From: Astropecten irregularis
Lineage: Eukaryota > Echinodermata > Asteroidea > Paxillosida > Astropectinidae
Direction: 5' to 3'
DNA length: 64,000 nucleotides
Assembly: GCA_963971285.1 (NCBI GenBank)
Contig: OZ020244.1
Coordinates: 14,384,001 to 14,448,000, forward strand
Of this stretch, positions 20,432 to 30,607 are shown one piece after another. A program made the translations under genes and the position numbers. Under the pieces are notes generated by a model. That model was not told the origin of the DNA. It worked only from the letters and a program-made list of their open reading frames with translations, and ran no database searches. Position 1 is the first letter of the stretch, and the number at the start of each line of letters is the position of its first letter.

Positions 20432-20539
20432 CGGCCCCTGGCCACACATCAATTACATGTCCCTGCAAGTCCCTCCAAATCTATTACAACAAATCATTCA
20501 CATTTGTTTATAACTGACCTGTGACAAAAACATTCCTTT

Positions 20540-20955
20540 TAGTCAGGTTGCTTAGTGAAATTACCGTTACCGGGTGGATAAAAGCACCATTTTTGGCACA
20601 GGGGTCCCTTAGGGCCTACTAATTAATATTAGAATAGGAGCCCTCCGGAATTTTTTTTTTTAATTATGTAAAACACCTAATTTCCAAACACCCCCCAAAA
20701 TGGGCGGGGCTTATTTTGAGTTTACTGTTACTTAGTGGGTAAAATCACCATTTTGTGGCACGGAGTACCCCTAAGGGCCTACTAATTAATGTTAGAATAG
20801 AATAATTTCAGAATTTGTTTTCTTAATCATGTAAAACACACACAAATATTCAAAACACCCCCCAAAATGGGCGGGGCTTGTTGGAAATAGGCCATTCTGA
20901 CACTGCATTACATGTTAGCCGAGGTCTATTGACGGAAACATGTGGACAATCTGTC
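20540..20955. repeat. Left inverted repeat of the 6.5-kb transposon
   Basis: Two tandem units, both containing 'GGCACxGxGTxCCxxxxGGGCCTACTAATTAAT'-type blocks followed by AATTATGTAAAACAC and CCCCCCAAAATGGGCGGGG. It matches the reverse complement of 26645-27057, with moderate divergence in the second unit. Confidence 0.85.
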
Positions 20956-21394
20956 CCGACACGGATGGCTTGTGCTTATCAAATCCCCCTCCCACAAATA
21001 GGGAGGGAGATGATAAAAAGTATATCACAAAGCAAATCTCATATTTCAATATGGCCGACACCTAGTGCAAAATATCGCATTTTCCCATGGAGTCATAAAA
21101 AGCCCAGCGTAGTTTGAAAATTTGCGATTGCATGTAGCTGAATGTTACATTTGACTTTATAGTACCAGTACATTTTTAGTATGATAATATCATCGTTATC
21201 CAATAATTGCAGAATAATATTCTATAAACACCAGCCGATAAAGTAAATACCGGCAATTATGAACTAAGACTTTAGAGCATACTGTACCGGTAACACCAAT
21301 GTTGTACTTGTAGGACACCAGACAGTTCACCATTTTTCTGACAAGGTATGTAGCATTGTTCCGAGATCGCTGGTAACATACAGTTGACAATGTT

Positions 21395-24300
21395 CTATGG
21401 AGTACATTTGCACTTGCAAAGTGGTGAACAGTCCAGATTTGCTTTGCCACATTTGCAGTTGTAGCAGTCTCCTCTACAAGAGCATCTGATCAGCTCACTG
21501 CATGCTTTGGAAATCTCAGGAATTGTCATCCATACTGGTACCCATGACTCTGATACCTTGGTCCAGGCAAACTCCTGAGGAGAAGGAACCTCTACCCAGG
21601 TTTCTGTGGAGGTCGTCCAGATTCCTGCTTGATACACTGCCCGTCGAACATGCTGGAGTAGCGCATCCCTGGTGGGTGGCAGTTTGTCCATTGCTCGATT
21701 CTTATGGCAGAAGAGTTCCCTTCTTGTTTCATTGACGGAGCTCAAATGACTGGTTTTGTCATATAGGATAACAGTCATTCTCTCAAGCTTTTGGAAATGG
21801 TCGTCATCAAGATCTAGCATTTGGAAGGGATGACCAGCCAGATACACAAATGTTTCTGTGACGTCATCATAGGACTGCCAGGCCTGCCAAACCGATTTTT
21901 TGCCCTTACTGTTGAAGGCAGAGGTTGTGTCGCAACCTGAAAATGCGTGGAACACAGGTAATGCTCGTGATCGTGGCTCCCCTAGGCTTGCACAGATGGC
22001 GTTGATGTGGTAAAACCTGTAATTCTTGCCCATGCCAAATGCCACCCAGATGTCGGCCAAAAGTTCAGTCTTAATCAAATTATGGAATGTGCCAACAAGG
22101 ATGACCATAACATCCGTGTCCACAGTTCGCACTTGGATAATCTTTCTCCCTTGTTTCAATGCATGTAATACATGAACTACAATCCTGGTGTCCGCCTCCT
22201 CGTGGTTGCAGTTTTGCATGGGAATGCCAGTACCAATGGATGCCACAGCTTGCCCTGATGTGACATATACAGCTTTGGCTGGTGGCGAATTGAACCTTTC
22301 AATCTTGGAAGTCAAAAACGCAAACAGCTCTTCCTTGTTGATTGGGTCACGGAGGAAATCCATCCAATTGCCTGGAAGTTTGGTCTCGCCTGACACTTTT
22401 CTGCGTATACCCTTGCCTCTTTTTTCCCGGGTAGACTCCTTCAAACTGTCTGGGATGTAAGTATCCCACACAATATCCAACCTCGCTGCATCCCGCAGCT
22501 GCTTCTCCAGGTAAGGGATGAACACCCTGTCTGCATACTCATGGAAGGTGCTGACATTGGTAGTGGGCAGGCAGTGTACGATGACAGCACCATCTAGGAT
22601 CTTGCAGTCATAGGTTGGAGGTGGATCTACTTCACCAGGCTGCTCAAGACATTTAAGCAGGTCAGACTTAGCAGTTGGCAAATGAAGCTTGTCAAAATCT
22701 GAGAGGGAAGGAGGGAAGGACTGTATCTCATGTGCAAAGAACTCAGCCAAATCACCATCCCGATTCTGCATTGATATGTATAGCTGACCAAAGAGTGCCA
22801 CATTGTTCTGAAGCACTTTGATCTTCTTCCCCTGCTTAGATTTTGCCTTGCGTTTAGGTTTCCTGAATAATGCTAGAGAATTCCGCTTGATTGGGTCATG
22901 GATAGAGTGGCTGCGCTCATCGAGCACATTCTTGACGAAGTCTTGGTACTGTTTCTTGCCTGTATCCTCTAAGGTGAGCAATGCAGCTATCACTGATTCA
23001 TCTGCACAGTTGCGACTGTCAAGAGTAACTAGATCTGAAAAATCATCTACGAAGGGGTTACCCATTCGTCTGATGGTATCGGAGAGACTGACAACTTGTC
23101 TCTTGAATGTCTTCTGTGTTGAGAGACCCTGCTCGTGGTGCTGGAAGTGTTCTGGGTTATCTGTTTCATCATCGGGAAGATATTCTTTTTCAAATAGCTT
23201 CAACAGCCTTGCCATTTCTGGTCCTGAGAGCATCCATCGTCGGAAAGCAACAGGGTTTTCTGTAAGCCCAACAGCACCACCTGAACCTTTAACGATCTTG
23301 TTCTCCTGTTCATGAGCTTGATCAAATGGTATCGCCGAGAATTTCTTTGTGGTCTTGGATATGACCCAGTGAGAACACTTCTCAAACTCATCCTTGATAG
23401 TGTCGGGCAAGGACTTCATATCCCTGATGTGCACAGGCATCCACCGTGAGTAGTTAACATGATCCAGAGCAAAGAACAGAGGTGTGAGTTCCTCTAAGAC
23501 TTCTACATACAGAGCGAAATTCTTCTCTCTGTGAGCCCTGATGAAGATGAGTATGAGGGTTTCATATCTCATGATCAGGTCCCAGTACAGGAAAGTAGGA
23601 CTCTTCTTCTTCATGTCATTTCTCCAAGCTGTGGCAGAACATTCATCTTTGGGGCCTTCGGTGAGCATGAAAGCTTCCCTCTGGAGATTGTGCAGGGTCA
23701 AGAGAGTGACTTGATGGGCATGCCTTGTCCGCGTTAGGTGTGCTGCCTTCAGATACGAGTTAGCAGTGCCAGAAGATGCTACCTCTGCCTCTGTGAGGGC
23801 TGTAGTCCAGCCAGAACCTTCCAAGATATCCCCAAGTGTATTCCAGAGTGCCATTTCCGAGTGTAGACCACCTAGCATAACCACATGCACTTTCTCACCA
23901 TGCGTGTCTGGCCATTTCCATTGCACAAACTTTGCCAAGGAAAACAGAGGCTGGTCAAATGTAGTGACTGGGATTTGCCCTGGATTCAAAAATTCAACAG
24001 CTTGTCTCACAACATCCATGCCGTGCTTGATCATAGCAGGAGTGGCGGACTTCTCATAAAACAGAGGAAGGAGTGCACATTGTGCAGGGGGGTCTTCCAC
24101 CACAGGTTGCAGAGAGGCATGATAGGCAGCCCATGCAATGGCATCTCTGTTGGTCAGTTCATCTGCTTCTAGAAGCGGAAGTGCATGCTCTGCCCAGCTG
24201 TTTTCCTGTGATCTGGCTTCGTCTAAGCACCGCTCAATCCCAAGTAATCCACATTCTGGCACCGCAATAGCGGTGGTCTTCAAAGCCACGGCTGGTACAT

Positions 24301-25843
24301 GGGCGTAACTGCCAGGAAGAGTGTACTTTTCATTTGTAGAAGGTGGTATCGTGATAGGCAGTCTGCTCTCGCCAGAGTTGGTTTGGGTAGGCAATTGGAA
24401 AAGGCTGATTCCAGTCCCATGGAATGAAGTTAGGGAAGTGGTAGAGCTTGGGTTGTGGTCAAGGTTGTCCAGGGCTCCAACAGTGAACAACCGTTTCCGG
24501 AGGCTAGCCGGTGACACCACTCCATCTTCTACAAAGCGTTTACATGTAGAAGTGGCGATCCAGTCTTCAATCTCCATAATCCTGTCATAAGAAATGCTTA
24601 TGCCCATGTGGTATAACTGCTTGATGAGTTTTTTGCTTCTGGTCAGTGCATGCACATTGATGCCAATGTAGATGGGGAGAGGTGGCTCACGCTCCAGAGT
24701 GTGTCTGGTCTTTACAGCACTTTCGCGGGTTCGTTTCTTTGTATTGTAAATGATACCCTGGCCGATGGTGAGACAAGCCTGGGAGTCACACTTGTCTTGA
24801 TCTTTCAAGTTGGGACCATTCAAGATCATGGAGACTAGAGACTTGAGGCTTGAGGGCAGTGAATCTTCTTGACATCGTTCCGGGAAGCAGCCAGTAAATT
24901 TGAAGCCTTGGTGGCTGAAGATGTCTTGTCTGACTATCATAGCAGCTTTGGCCAGGATAACAGCCTCTTCTTTGAAGTCTCGAATTTTCAGAGCTTCCTT
25001 CAACATATTTCTCATGCCTTCCTTGAAAATGAGAATGGTATTTCTCCCATCATATTGTTCTTGTGCCTCTTTGAAGCGTTCTAGTAAAGAAACCTTCAAT
25101 CTGGTCTTGTTGATCTGTTTCTTTATTCCCAGTTCCTCTAGACGATTCACATACAGTGAATGAATCTCATTAAGCTTGAACAGAAGAGTTCCAGAATCTA
25201 CAGATTTCTCAATGTAGCTTGTCAATTCTACAAATGCCCGAGATTCATTCACTTTTTCATCTGTATTTTCAGATGTTTGGCCTTCCTTGCGAGTGTGACT
25301 CCGGTAGCGATTTCTTAGGTGGACAAGACATGTCAAATGGTATTTCGCCTCCATTGCAATTAGATCTCCTCCTACTATTCTAGTTAAAAGCAGGGTGTCA
25401 TTTAGCTCAGTGATCATGTCTCGGATATTTTTGTCTGCATCAAAAGTTGAAATTTCATGGAGAACATTTTCCTCTTCTCCTCTCTCGCAGAACAAACACT
25501 TTTGGACGTTTAGTGCTTTGCGCTTTCTGGGCGTTTTCTCTTCATCATCAGGGTTGTGCTCTCTCTTCTTCTTTGCCTTTGCCAACTTAGAATTGTTGAA
25601 TTTCAAATGGCAAGATTTGTGCCAGGAAGCAGAATGAGAAACAAAATCATCAGTAGTTTCATCACTCCCAAAATAGAGTTTAACTGGAAGAGCACCAATG
25701 GCCCTGAACTGTTCTACATTAGTCAGGAATGATGTGTAGGCATCTGCCTTTTCTCCACTGGTCCCATGACTCTTTAATGGACACTTCAAGGATTCAGCAG
25801 TGACTTGCTGGCAAATCACGCAGTAATCCCAATTGAACTCCAT
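21395..25843 (-). CDS. 1482-residue transposon protein: zinc modules, RNase H-like and PIN-like regions, CXC tail
   Basis: This is a single uninterrupted frame from ATG (25843) to stop. The N-terminus has two Cys/His modules: CVICQ...WHKSCHLKFN (residues about 8-82) and CLFCERG...GGDLIAMEAKYHLTCL (about 113-180). The middle carries TTFDQPLF, MLGGLHSEMALWNTLGD and, further on, IPFDQAHEQENKIVKG. These are plausible acidic residues of an RNase H-like transposase core (inference). Residues about 1237-1320 (VDTDVMVILVG, then FHAFSGCDTTSAFNSKGKKS) recall a PIN/FEN-type nuclease. The last 30 residues form a tesmin/TSO1-type CXC motif (CSCRGDCYNCKCG...CKCKC). Similar large proteins with DQAHEQ and GCDTTS motifs are abundant in marine invertebrate genomes. 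It is the only gene between the long inverted repeats and is presumably the transposase. Confidence 0.85.
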   Translation of the reverse strand: MEFNWDYCVICQQVTAESLKCPLKSHGTSGEKADAYTSFLTNVEQFRAIGALPVKLYFGSDETTDDFVSHSASWHKSCHLKFNNSKLAKAKKKREHNPDDEEKTPRKRKALNVQKCLFCERGEEENVLHEISTFDADKNIRDMITELNDTLLLTRIVGGDLIAMEAKYHLTCLVHLRNRYRSHTRKEGQTSENTDEKVNESRAFVELTSYIEKSVDSGTLLFKLNEIHSLYVNRLEELGIKKQINKTRLKVSLLERFKEAQEQYDGRNTILIFKEGMRNMLKEALKIRDFKEEAVILAKAAMIVRQDIFSHQGFKFTGCFPERCQEDSLPSSLKSLVSMILNGPNLKDQDKCDSQACLTIGQGIIYNTKKRTRESAVKTRHTLEREPPLPIYIGINVHALTRSKKLIKQLYHMGISISYDRIMEIEDWIATSTCKRFVEDGVVSPASLRKRLFTVGALDNLDHNPSSTTSLTSFHGTGISLFQLPTQTNSGESRLPITIPPSTNEKYTLPGSYAHVPAVALKTTAIAVPECGLLGIERCLDEARSQENSWAEHALPLLEADELTNRDAIAWAAYHASLQPVVEDPPAQCALLPLFYEKSATPAMIKHGMDVVRQAVEFLNPGQIPVTTFDQPLFSLAKFVQWKWPDTHGEKVHVVMLGGLHSEMALWNTLGDILEGSGWTTALTEAEVASSGTANSYLKAAHLTRTRHAHQVTLLTLHNLQREAFMLTEGPKDECSATAWRNDMKKKSPTFLYWDLIMRYETLILIFIRAHREKNFALYVEVLEELTPLFFALDHVNYSRWMPVHIRDMKSLPDTIKDEFEKCSHWVISKTTKKFSAIPFDQAHEQENKIVKGSGGAVGLTENPVAFRRWMLSGPEMARLLKLFEKEYLPDDETDNPEHFQHHEQGLSTQKTFKRQVVSLSDTIRRMGNPFVDDFSDLVTLDSRNCADESVIAALLTLEDTGKKQYQDFVKNVLDERSHSIHDPIKRNSLALFRKPKRKAKSKQGKKIKVLQNNVALFGQLYISMQNRDGDLAEFFAHEIQSFPPSLSDFDKLHLPTAKSDLLKCLEQPGEVDPPPTYDCKILDGAVIVHCLPTTNVSTFHEYADRVFIPYLEKQLRDAARLDIVWDTYIPDSLKESTREKRGKGIRRKVSGETKLPGNWMDFLRDPINKEELFAFLTSKIERFNSPPAKAVYVTSGQAVASIGTGIPMQNCNHEEADTRIVVHVLHALKQGRKIIQVRTVDTDVMVILVGTFHNLIKTELLADIWVAFGMGKNYRFYHINAICASLGEPRSRALPVFHAFSGCDTTSAFNSKGKKSVWQAWQSYDDVTETFVYLAGHPFQMLDLDDDHFQKLERMTVILYDKTSHLSSVNETRRELFCHKNRAMDKLPPTRDALLQHVRRAVYQAGIWTTSTETWVEVPSPQEFAWTKVSESWVPVWMTIPEISKACSELIRCSCRGDCYNCKCGKANLDCSPLCKCKCTP

Positions 25844-26644
25844 GTTGTATCACAACCTAAAGAAAAAAATAATATAAGTGTGATACAGAGGTTTGGTGGA
25901 GCAACTTCCCCCAAAAGGCTAGGCCAATATACATTTCAAACAGATTTTATTCAACAAACAGTAACTACAACAGTTTAATCATATAGGCTACTGTTTATGT
26001 AATGGGCATCACTGTTGCATGGTCATATCTAAGTATTCTATAATGAATTGAAGTCTATGTGTTGTGTACTGCTAGGGTGGACAGAAACAATATTGACAAG
26101 GGTCTCGATAGAAGCTTAGATGTAGGCCTAATATGATAGGGCCTTTGTTTGTTTCTCCACATCCATTTTAGTAAAGCACCGTGAACATGTGAAAACCGTA
26201 AGAATAACAAAAAAAAAAAAACATGAATAGATATGGTACAGCTACAATACTTTATCCTATGTATGTATGTATGATAAGTAGAACAACTCTACAAATAGAT
26301 AATTAACACTAATTATCAAGATCTAATACTCAAGGAATATGACAGAAAGGTAATCTTAAAACATACCTAGCTTGCATGTATTTGTTTTCCATGGTGACTC
26401 TCGCAGTAGTTTGAAGTTCCCATTTTTTGGTTGTGCAAGAAGACATGTGGCAAGATGTCTGCCACCATGCCCCAAAACAATGTGCTTGTTGTGTGTGTGT
26501 TTGTCTAGTTAACTCTAACTCTAATCAAGGAGCACATTGAGGGCGCCCTTTCTAGTAAAAAACTGGGATTTACCCTGGATTAACAGCAATTGTCGCTTTC
26601 ATTCAACCCTATCCCTAGTCTTAACCCCGGCCCCAGCCAAGACA
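25844..26644. other. Gene-free 5' side of the transposon
   Basis: This is the space between the transposase ATG and the right arm. It has no second gene and no motif beyond an A tract near 26210. Confidence 0.5.
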
Positions 26645-27057
26645 ACCAGACAAGATCTCTCCACATGTTTCCATCTAATGGATGGCACGTAACGCGTAAC
26701 GAAGTGTTAAAAATGGCCCTTTCCAACAAGCCCCGCCCATTTTGGGGGTGCCTTTGAAAATTTTGTGTTTTACATAATTAAAAAAAATAATTCCTGGACA
26801 TTAATTAGTAGGCCCTAAGGAACCCCCATGCCAAAAATAGTGCTTTTATCGTCCCAGTAACAGTCAACTCACAATAAGCCCCGCCCATTTTGGGGGGTGT
26901 TTGAAAATTAGGTGTTTTACATAATTAAAAAAAAAATTCCGGAGGGCTCCTATTCTAATATTAATTAGTAGGTCCTAAGGGACCCCTGTGCCAAAAATGG
27001 TGCTTTTATCCGCCCGGTAACGGTAAACTCACAATATGACGCTAAGCAACCTGACTA
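26645..27057. repeat. Right inverted repeat of the 6.5-kb transposon
   Basis: This is the reverse complement of the left arm. Its outer unit is the better match (for example GGAGGGCTCCTATTCTAAT, equal to the left arm). The sequence ACATGTTTCCAT/ACATGTGGA at the inner edges is also shared. Confidence 0.85.
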
Positions 27058-27159
27058 TTTGTCATTGTTCACGCTGTTACTTATTTGCAAACTCCCTTGT
27101 TATTAGGACTTTTGATGAACTTGAATGCAACACTGCTCCTTATTGAATATCTTTAAATC

Positions 27160-28310
27160 AAACACTTATATCATAATGACGACTGGGAACAGTCTCATCC
27201 TCCTTGAAGTAGGCAGCAAGAATCTTGGGCAGATGTGAGGTGACAGATTGGTAATTTTTTTGGCGGAACTCAGTAACTTCTGTGACCAAAATTTCCTTTT
27301 TCTTTTCGGCTTTCCAACTGCTGTAGTAGCTTGATGAACCATCCCCAATTATCTGACCATTGATGACATCACAAACGACTTGGGAAAGCGCTCTACAATT
27401 TACTGGGCAATTCCACGGAGCTGTTTCCGTGTGGGATTAGTGCTGAATTTATGTACATCACTGATGAGGATGAGAACCATTTCTCTCCGATCCCTAGGAT
27501 CTGGCTTTTCATTTTTTTTCCACATGACAGAAGTCTTTTTGGAAATTTATCCCATTGCATTTCATACTTTTCTGGCCATGTTTTTGTCACATCAGAGGCT
27601 GATCTTGCCGTCAATTCAGAGGGGAAGCTAGAGGTAGCAGTGCCAGATACCGATTCGCAGGCAGTCATATCAGCAGCGTTGTAGCTGTAGCTTCTGTAGA
27701 TTGAGCAAAAATGTTTTTCCTTGTTAACTTACATCTCAAAACAGGGAGCAACCATCCTGTTAAATATCTTCCTCAATTATCGATGTAAACAAGGTGGCCA
27801 ATAGCTGGAATCCTGGATCAATAACACGTACAGATTACATTAAAGGTAGTATCCTACTTTGGTTTTTATCAAATGAATACATTTGATAAATGGGCACAAA
27901 TACCAAGACATATACAGTAACAGTCATCTGTGAAAATTTCAGTCCCATACGTTGCCCACTTTTTGAGAAAACAGTGAAAACAGCAACAGTATTTCTTATG
28001 TCTAAGATTTTCGGGCGGTGTTTTACTAAATACACCGTTTAAGGCTGAAAAATGTTAACGTCATGTTTCTACCAGCACCATCTTCATACCCAGTAAGTTA
28101 TAGGTAAATCTGTGAACATTTCTGTTTTGGCTTCTTACCAAAGTATGACACTACCTTTACGTCATGTTCTCACCTGTGTCTTTCCATCGCTTTTGCAATT
28201 TCCTCGCCTTGAGGGGTGGCCGGATATCCGTTAAATCATCCTCGGTGACGAGCAAAAAGTCGGACTCCTCTTCACAGCCGAGATCGAAACTAGTTTCCTC
28301 TTAAGATTCT
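27160..28310 (-). pseudogene. Broken SAMD3-like gene fragment
   Basis: Two coding-looking pieces lie on the minus strand. One (about 28305-28174) reads ESDFLLVTEDDLTDIRPPLK and ends at a good donor (ACAG/GTGAG). The other (about 27700-27160) starts after an acceptor-like TCTACAG and holds WPEKYEMQWDKFPKRLL. In a shifted frame it continues CDVINGQIIGDGSSSYYSS. The order of an acidic helix, a WPxxYxxPWxKxP motif and an IGDGxSS motif recalls the SAMD3-like family of invertebrate and fish proteins. At least one frame change and in-frame stops are present, and a MITE sits in the putative intron. It is probably a dead host-type or transposon-derived gene. Confidence 0.5.
27841..28159. mobile_element. 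MITE with TAAAGGTAGT termini, copy 1
   Basis: The inverted termini are TAAAGGTAGTATCCTACTTTGG (27841) and its imperfect complement ending TACCTTTA (28159). A related copy in the opposite orientation occupies 37001-37372, with shared interior such as CACTGTTTTCTCAAAAA and GACTGAAATTTT. It is non-coding. Confidence 0.8.
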
Positions 28311-28876
28311 GAAGATCATCACTGGACTCTCCCTAAAGCTGTTGCTCTATGTCAACCCAGAGGGTGTCCATAATGAGCCTGAACAACAACAAAAACAGAG
28401 AAATAAAAAGAAACATCCCATGTCAAGTGCAGTCATGAAACAAGGAACTGATTGTTTATGCCCTGTGCCAGGTGAGAAGTTTCTTTCACTCTGCATCAGG
28501 CATCAGTATGGCATTTTCACGAATAAAGTGCTATTTTCGTGCTGTCATACAGAAAGTAATTTAAGCTAAAACACAATGCAAAAAATTGATGATCGAAATT
28601 GATGAATGCTGAAATAGAAAATACCAACTGCATCCACAAAAACAGAAAACCACTAAAACACAAAGCCAAGTACTTCCCCAATTAACTGAAGATCCTTTAA
28701 ATTGTTTGACACGGCTAGTGCCATGATACGCCTGATGACTTTTGGTCACTGCCCAAATGTTTCCAAAAATCTAGAAGGCCAAAATTGGTTTTGCCCCCAA
28801 AATTCCCAAATTCAAGGCCTAGTGGCCTCCTTGCTATTTACTGTATAAGACGATTTTCAACTTTGTATTGTTTTAC
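28311..28876. other. Gene-free stretch
   Basis: I can support no gene or repeat here. A 75-residue frame at 28342-28569 has no recognisable motif. Confidence 0.4.
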
Positions 28877-29130
28877 GAAGCTGTATTAGGGACATGCTGA
28901 AAAAAAAAATGTATATGAGTTATGTCGTACGTACGAGATATATGTCGTACGTACGAGAAATGAATCATATCTCGTACGTACGAGTTGTATGTCGTACGTA
29001 CGAGATGTAAGTCGTACAACACGATATACATCTCGTACGTACGAGATATGATTCATAAGTCGTACGTACGACATACTCGTACGTACGAGTTTAGGTCATA
29101 GAGAGGCAAATATGTCCCTAATACAGCTTC
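28877..29130. mobile_element. MITE filled with CGTACGTACG palindromes
   Basis: Perfect 19-bp inverted termini (GAAGCTGTATTAGGGACAT at 28877-28895 and its complement at 29112-29130) enclose seven copies of CGTACGTACG. Each is flanked by GT/CT on the left and AG/AC on the right (about 28926-29090). They are joined by short AT-rich linkers that are themselves inverted copies. The whole 254 bp can fold into one or several cruciforms. It is non-coding. Confidence 0.88.
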
Positions 29131-30607
29131 ATAGTATTAGTGCACACACCCTGAGAACACCGGTAATTTGTCAGGTTGGACCAATTCTACTCACTGACGT
29201 ACATGTATGCCGGTACTGCTTCAGACATACACACTACAGCTAGAATATTCATTGCATCATATGCATACTGTCCCATATGTGTTACATGTGTTATTTTCAT
29301 ACGGACAGTACATGTATTTTACTGTTTACAAGCAGTTTAACGACCTGTGGATGTGTGCAGACATTAGTAAGTCTAATAGCACACATACCTGTATGCATTA
29401 GATTGTAAAAATTGTTATGAATGATGTTCCATGCAGCAGAACTCAAACCAACAACCAACGATTTTGACACAACAAACAAATTTAAAAACTGAAATACCAA
29501 ATTTGAACTCAATTTGAACGCAACAACAGATTGATCCTGAAGAAAACAAACAGAACTTGAAAACAGAAAAAAGATCAACACGAACATTATTGTAACTGTT
29601 ATATGCACTTAATACACTGGAAATGTGTATCTGCATGAAAATGCATGGATCTCATGAGATTTCAGCAAACCGGATCTAAAACTGCATGTTTCAGCACTAT
29701 CAAGATATTTCCATCTTGCTGGTATCCCCACATTGGTTGGAAATTCCAAAGGCTGTCTGCCTTCACGCACTTAACATTGCAGTTATCTGGGATACTTTAT
29801 ACAGTCCAATAACTCGGAGAAGTATATGCAATAGTTAACAACAAAGTACGAATTCCCTGAACCACTGACAATAACAAGTTGAATTTCTCCCATGGCTAGT
29901 TCAGCATCATTTTTGGCATGCACATCATACATTCCTTTGGAGTATCTAGTTCCATGTATAATGATGTGATTGCTTGCACAGCTACCCGCGGAAAGCTCCT
30001 CGATAGGCAACACACATTCTTGTATCGATTCATTATACAAGGCAATGCTAAACATCATTGATTTATCCTGCACTAAAATAACCTAGGCATGCTAGGCCCT
30101 AGTTTAAAATTGACAGCAATGGAGTATACGTTAGGCCATGGCATCACACAGTTTCAAAACATAAGGAAGTAATAATAATTAAAAATAATATTCTTATACT
30201 TTTATAGCGCCAAATCCATCAAAGATGTTCAAGCGCATATTTGCCGCCACCGTCTATTGTCTAATAAAAAAAAAAAAGTATTTTTGATTTTCAATACGTC
30301 CATTATGCCGGCCAGTTTTTTCTCTAAATGTCATTTTGACGGAGGTACGTTTCGATACTGCAAATTGACCAATCAGAAGTACGTACCGTTTGCAGGAAGA
30401 TTGCCGGTGCCGGTAAAATATACACTGTAAACTTTGCCAAGCTACAATGTAGGTATACGTTATACTAGGCTCTAGCAACTAGAAATAGGCCGTCACGTTA
30501 TTTGATAGAACTTTTATTTAATAATAGAATCCAAACTGGAACTTCAAAAAGTCCTGAGCTGTGAATCGGGAAAGAGGATTCGGATACCGTACGTCAGAGC
30601 TACATCA
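29131..30607. other. Gene-free stretch left of the host gene
   Basis: No domain is recognised on either strand. (AATAAT)n sits near 30168-30190. The last 200 bases may hold the promoter of the gene that starts at 30608, but no clear TATA box stands out. Confidence 0.4.

Larger units (their letters stand above)
20540..27057 (-). mobile_element. 6.5-kb DNA transposon with long inverted repeats, superfamily unassigned
   Basis: The termini are TAGTCAGGTTGCTTAG (left, 20540-20555) and its inverted copy ending at 27057, flanked by TTT on both sides (a possible 3-bp duplication). The arms are about 410 bases each (20540-20955 and 26645-27057). Each is built from two tandem units of about 175 bases that end in CCCCAAAATGGGCGGGGCTT. 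Between them lies a single intact 1482-residue gene on the minus strand. There is no reverse transcriptase, capsid or tyrosine recombinase. I do not recognise the superfamily. The uninterrupted gene indicates a recent, possibly still competent copy. Confidence 0.82.

Noticed and set aside
20285-20460. Imprecise link between the CGGCCCCTGG foldback and similar phrases near 37395 and 38475
   Set aside because: The shared phrase is short; I could not show that these are one family by eye.
21502-25637. Plus-strand frames opposite the 1482-residue gene
   Set aside because: Antisense shadows; no motifs.
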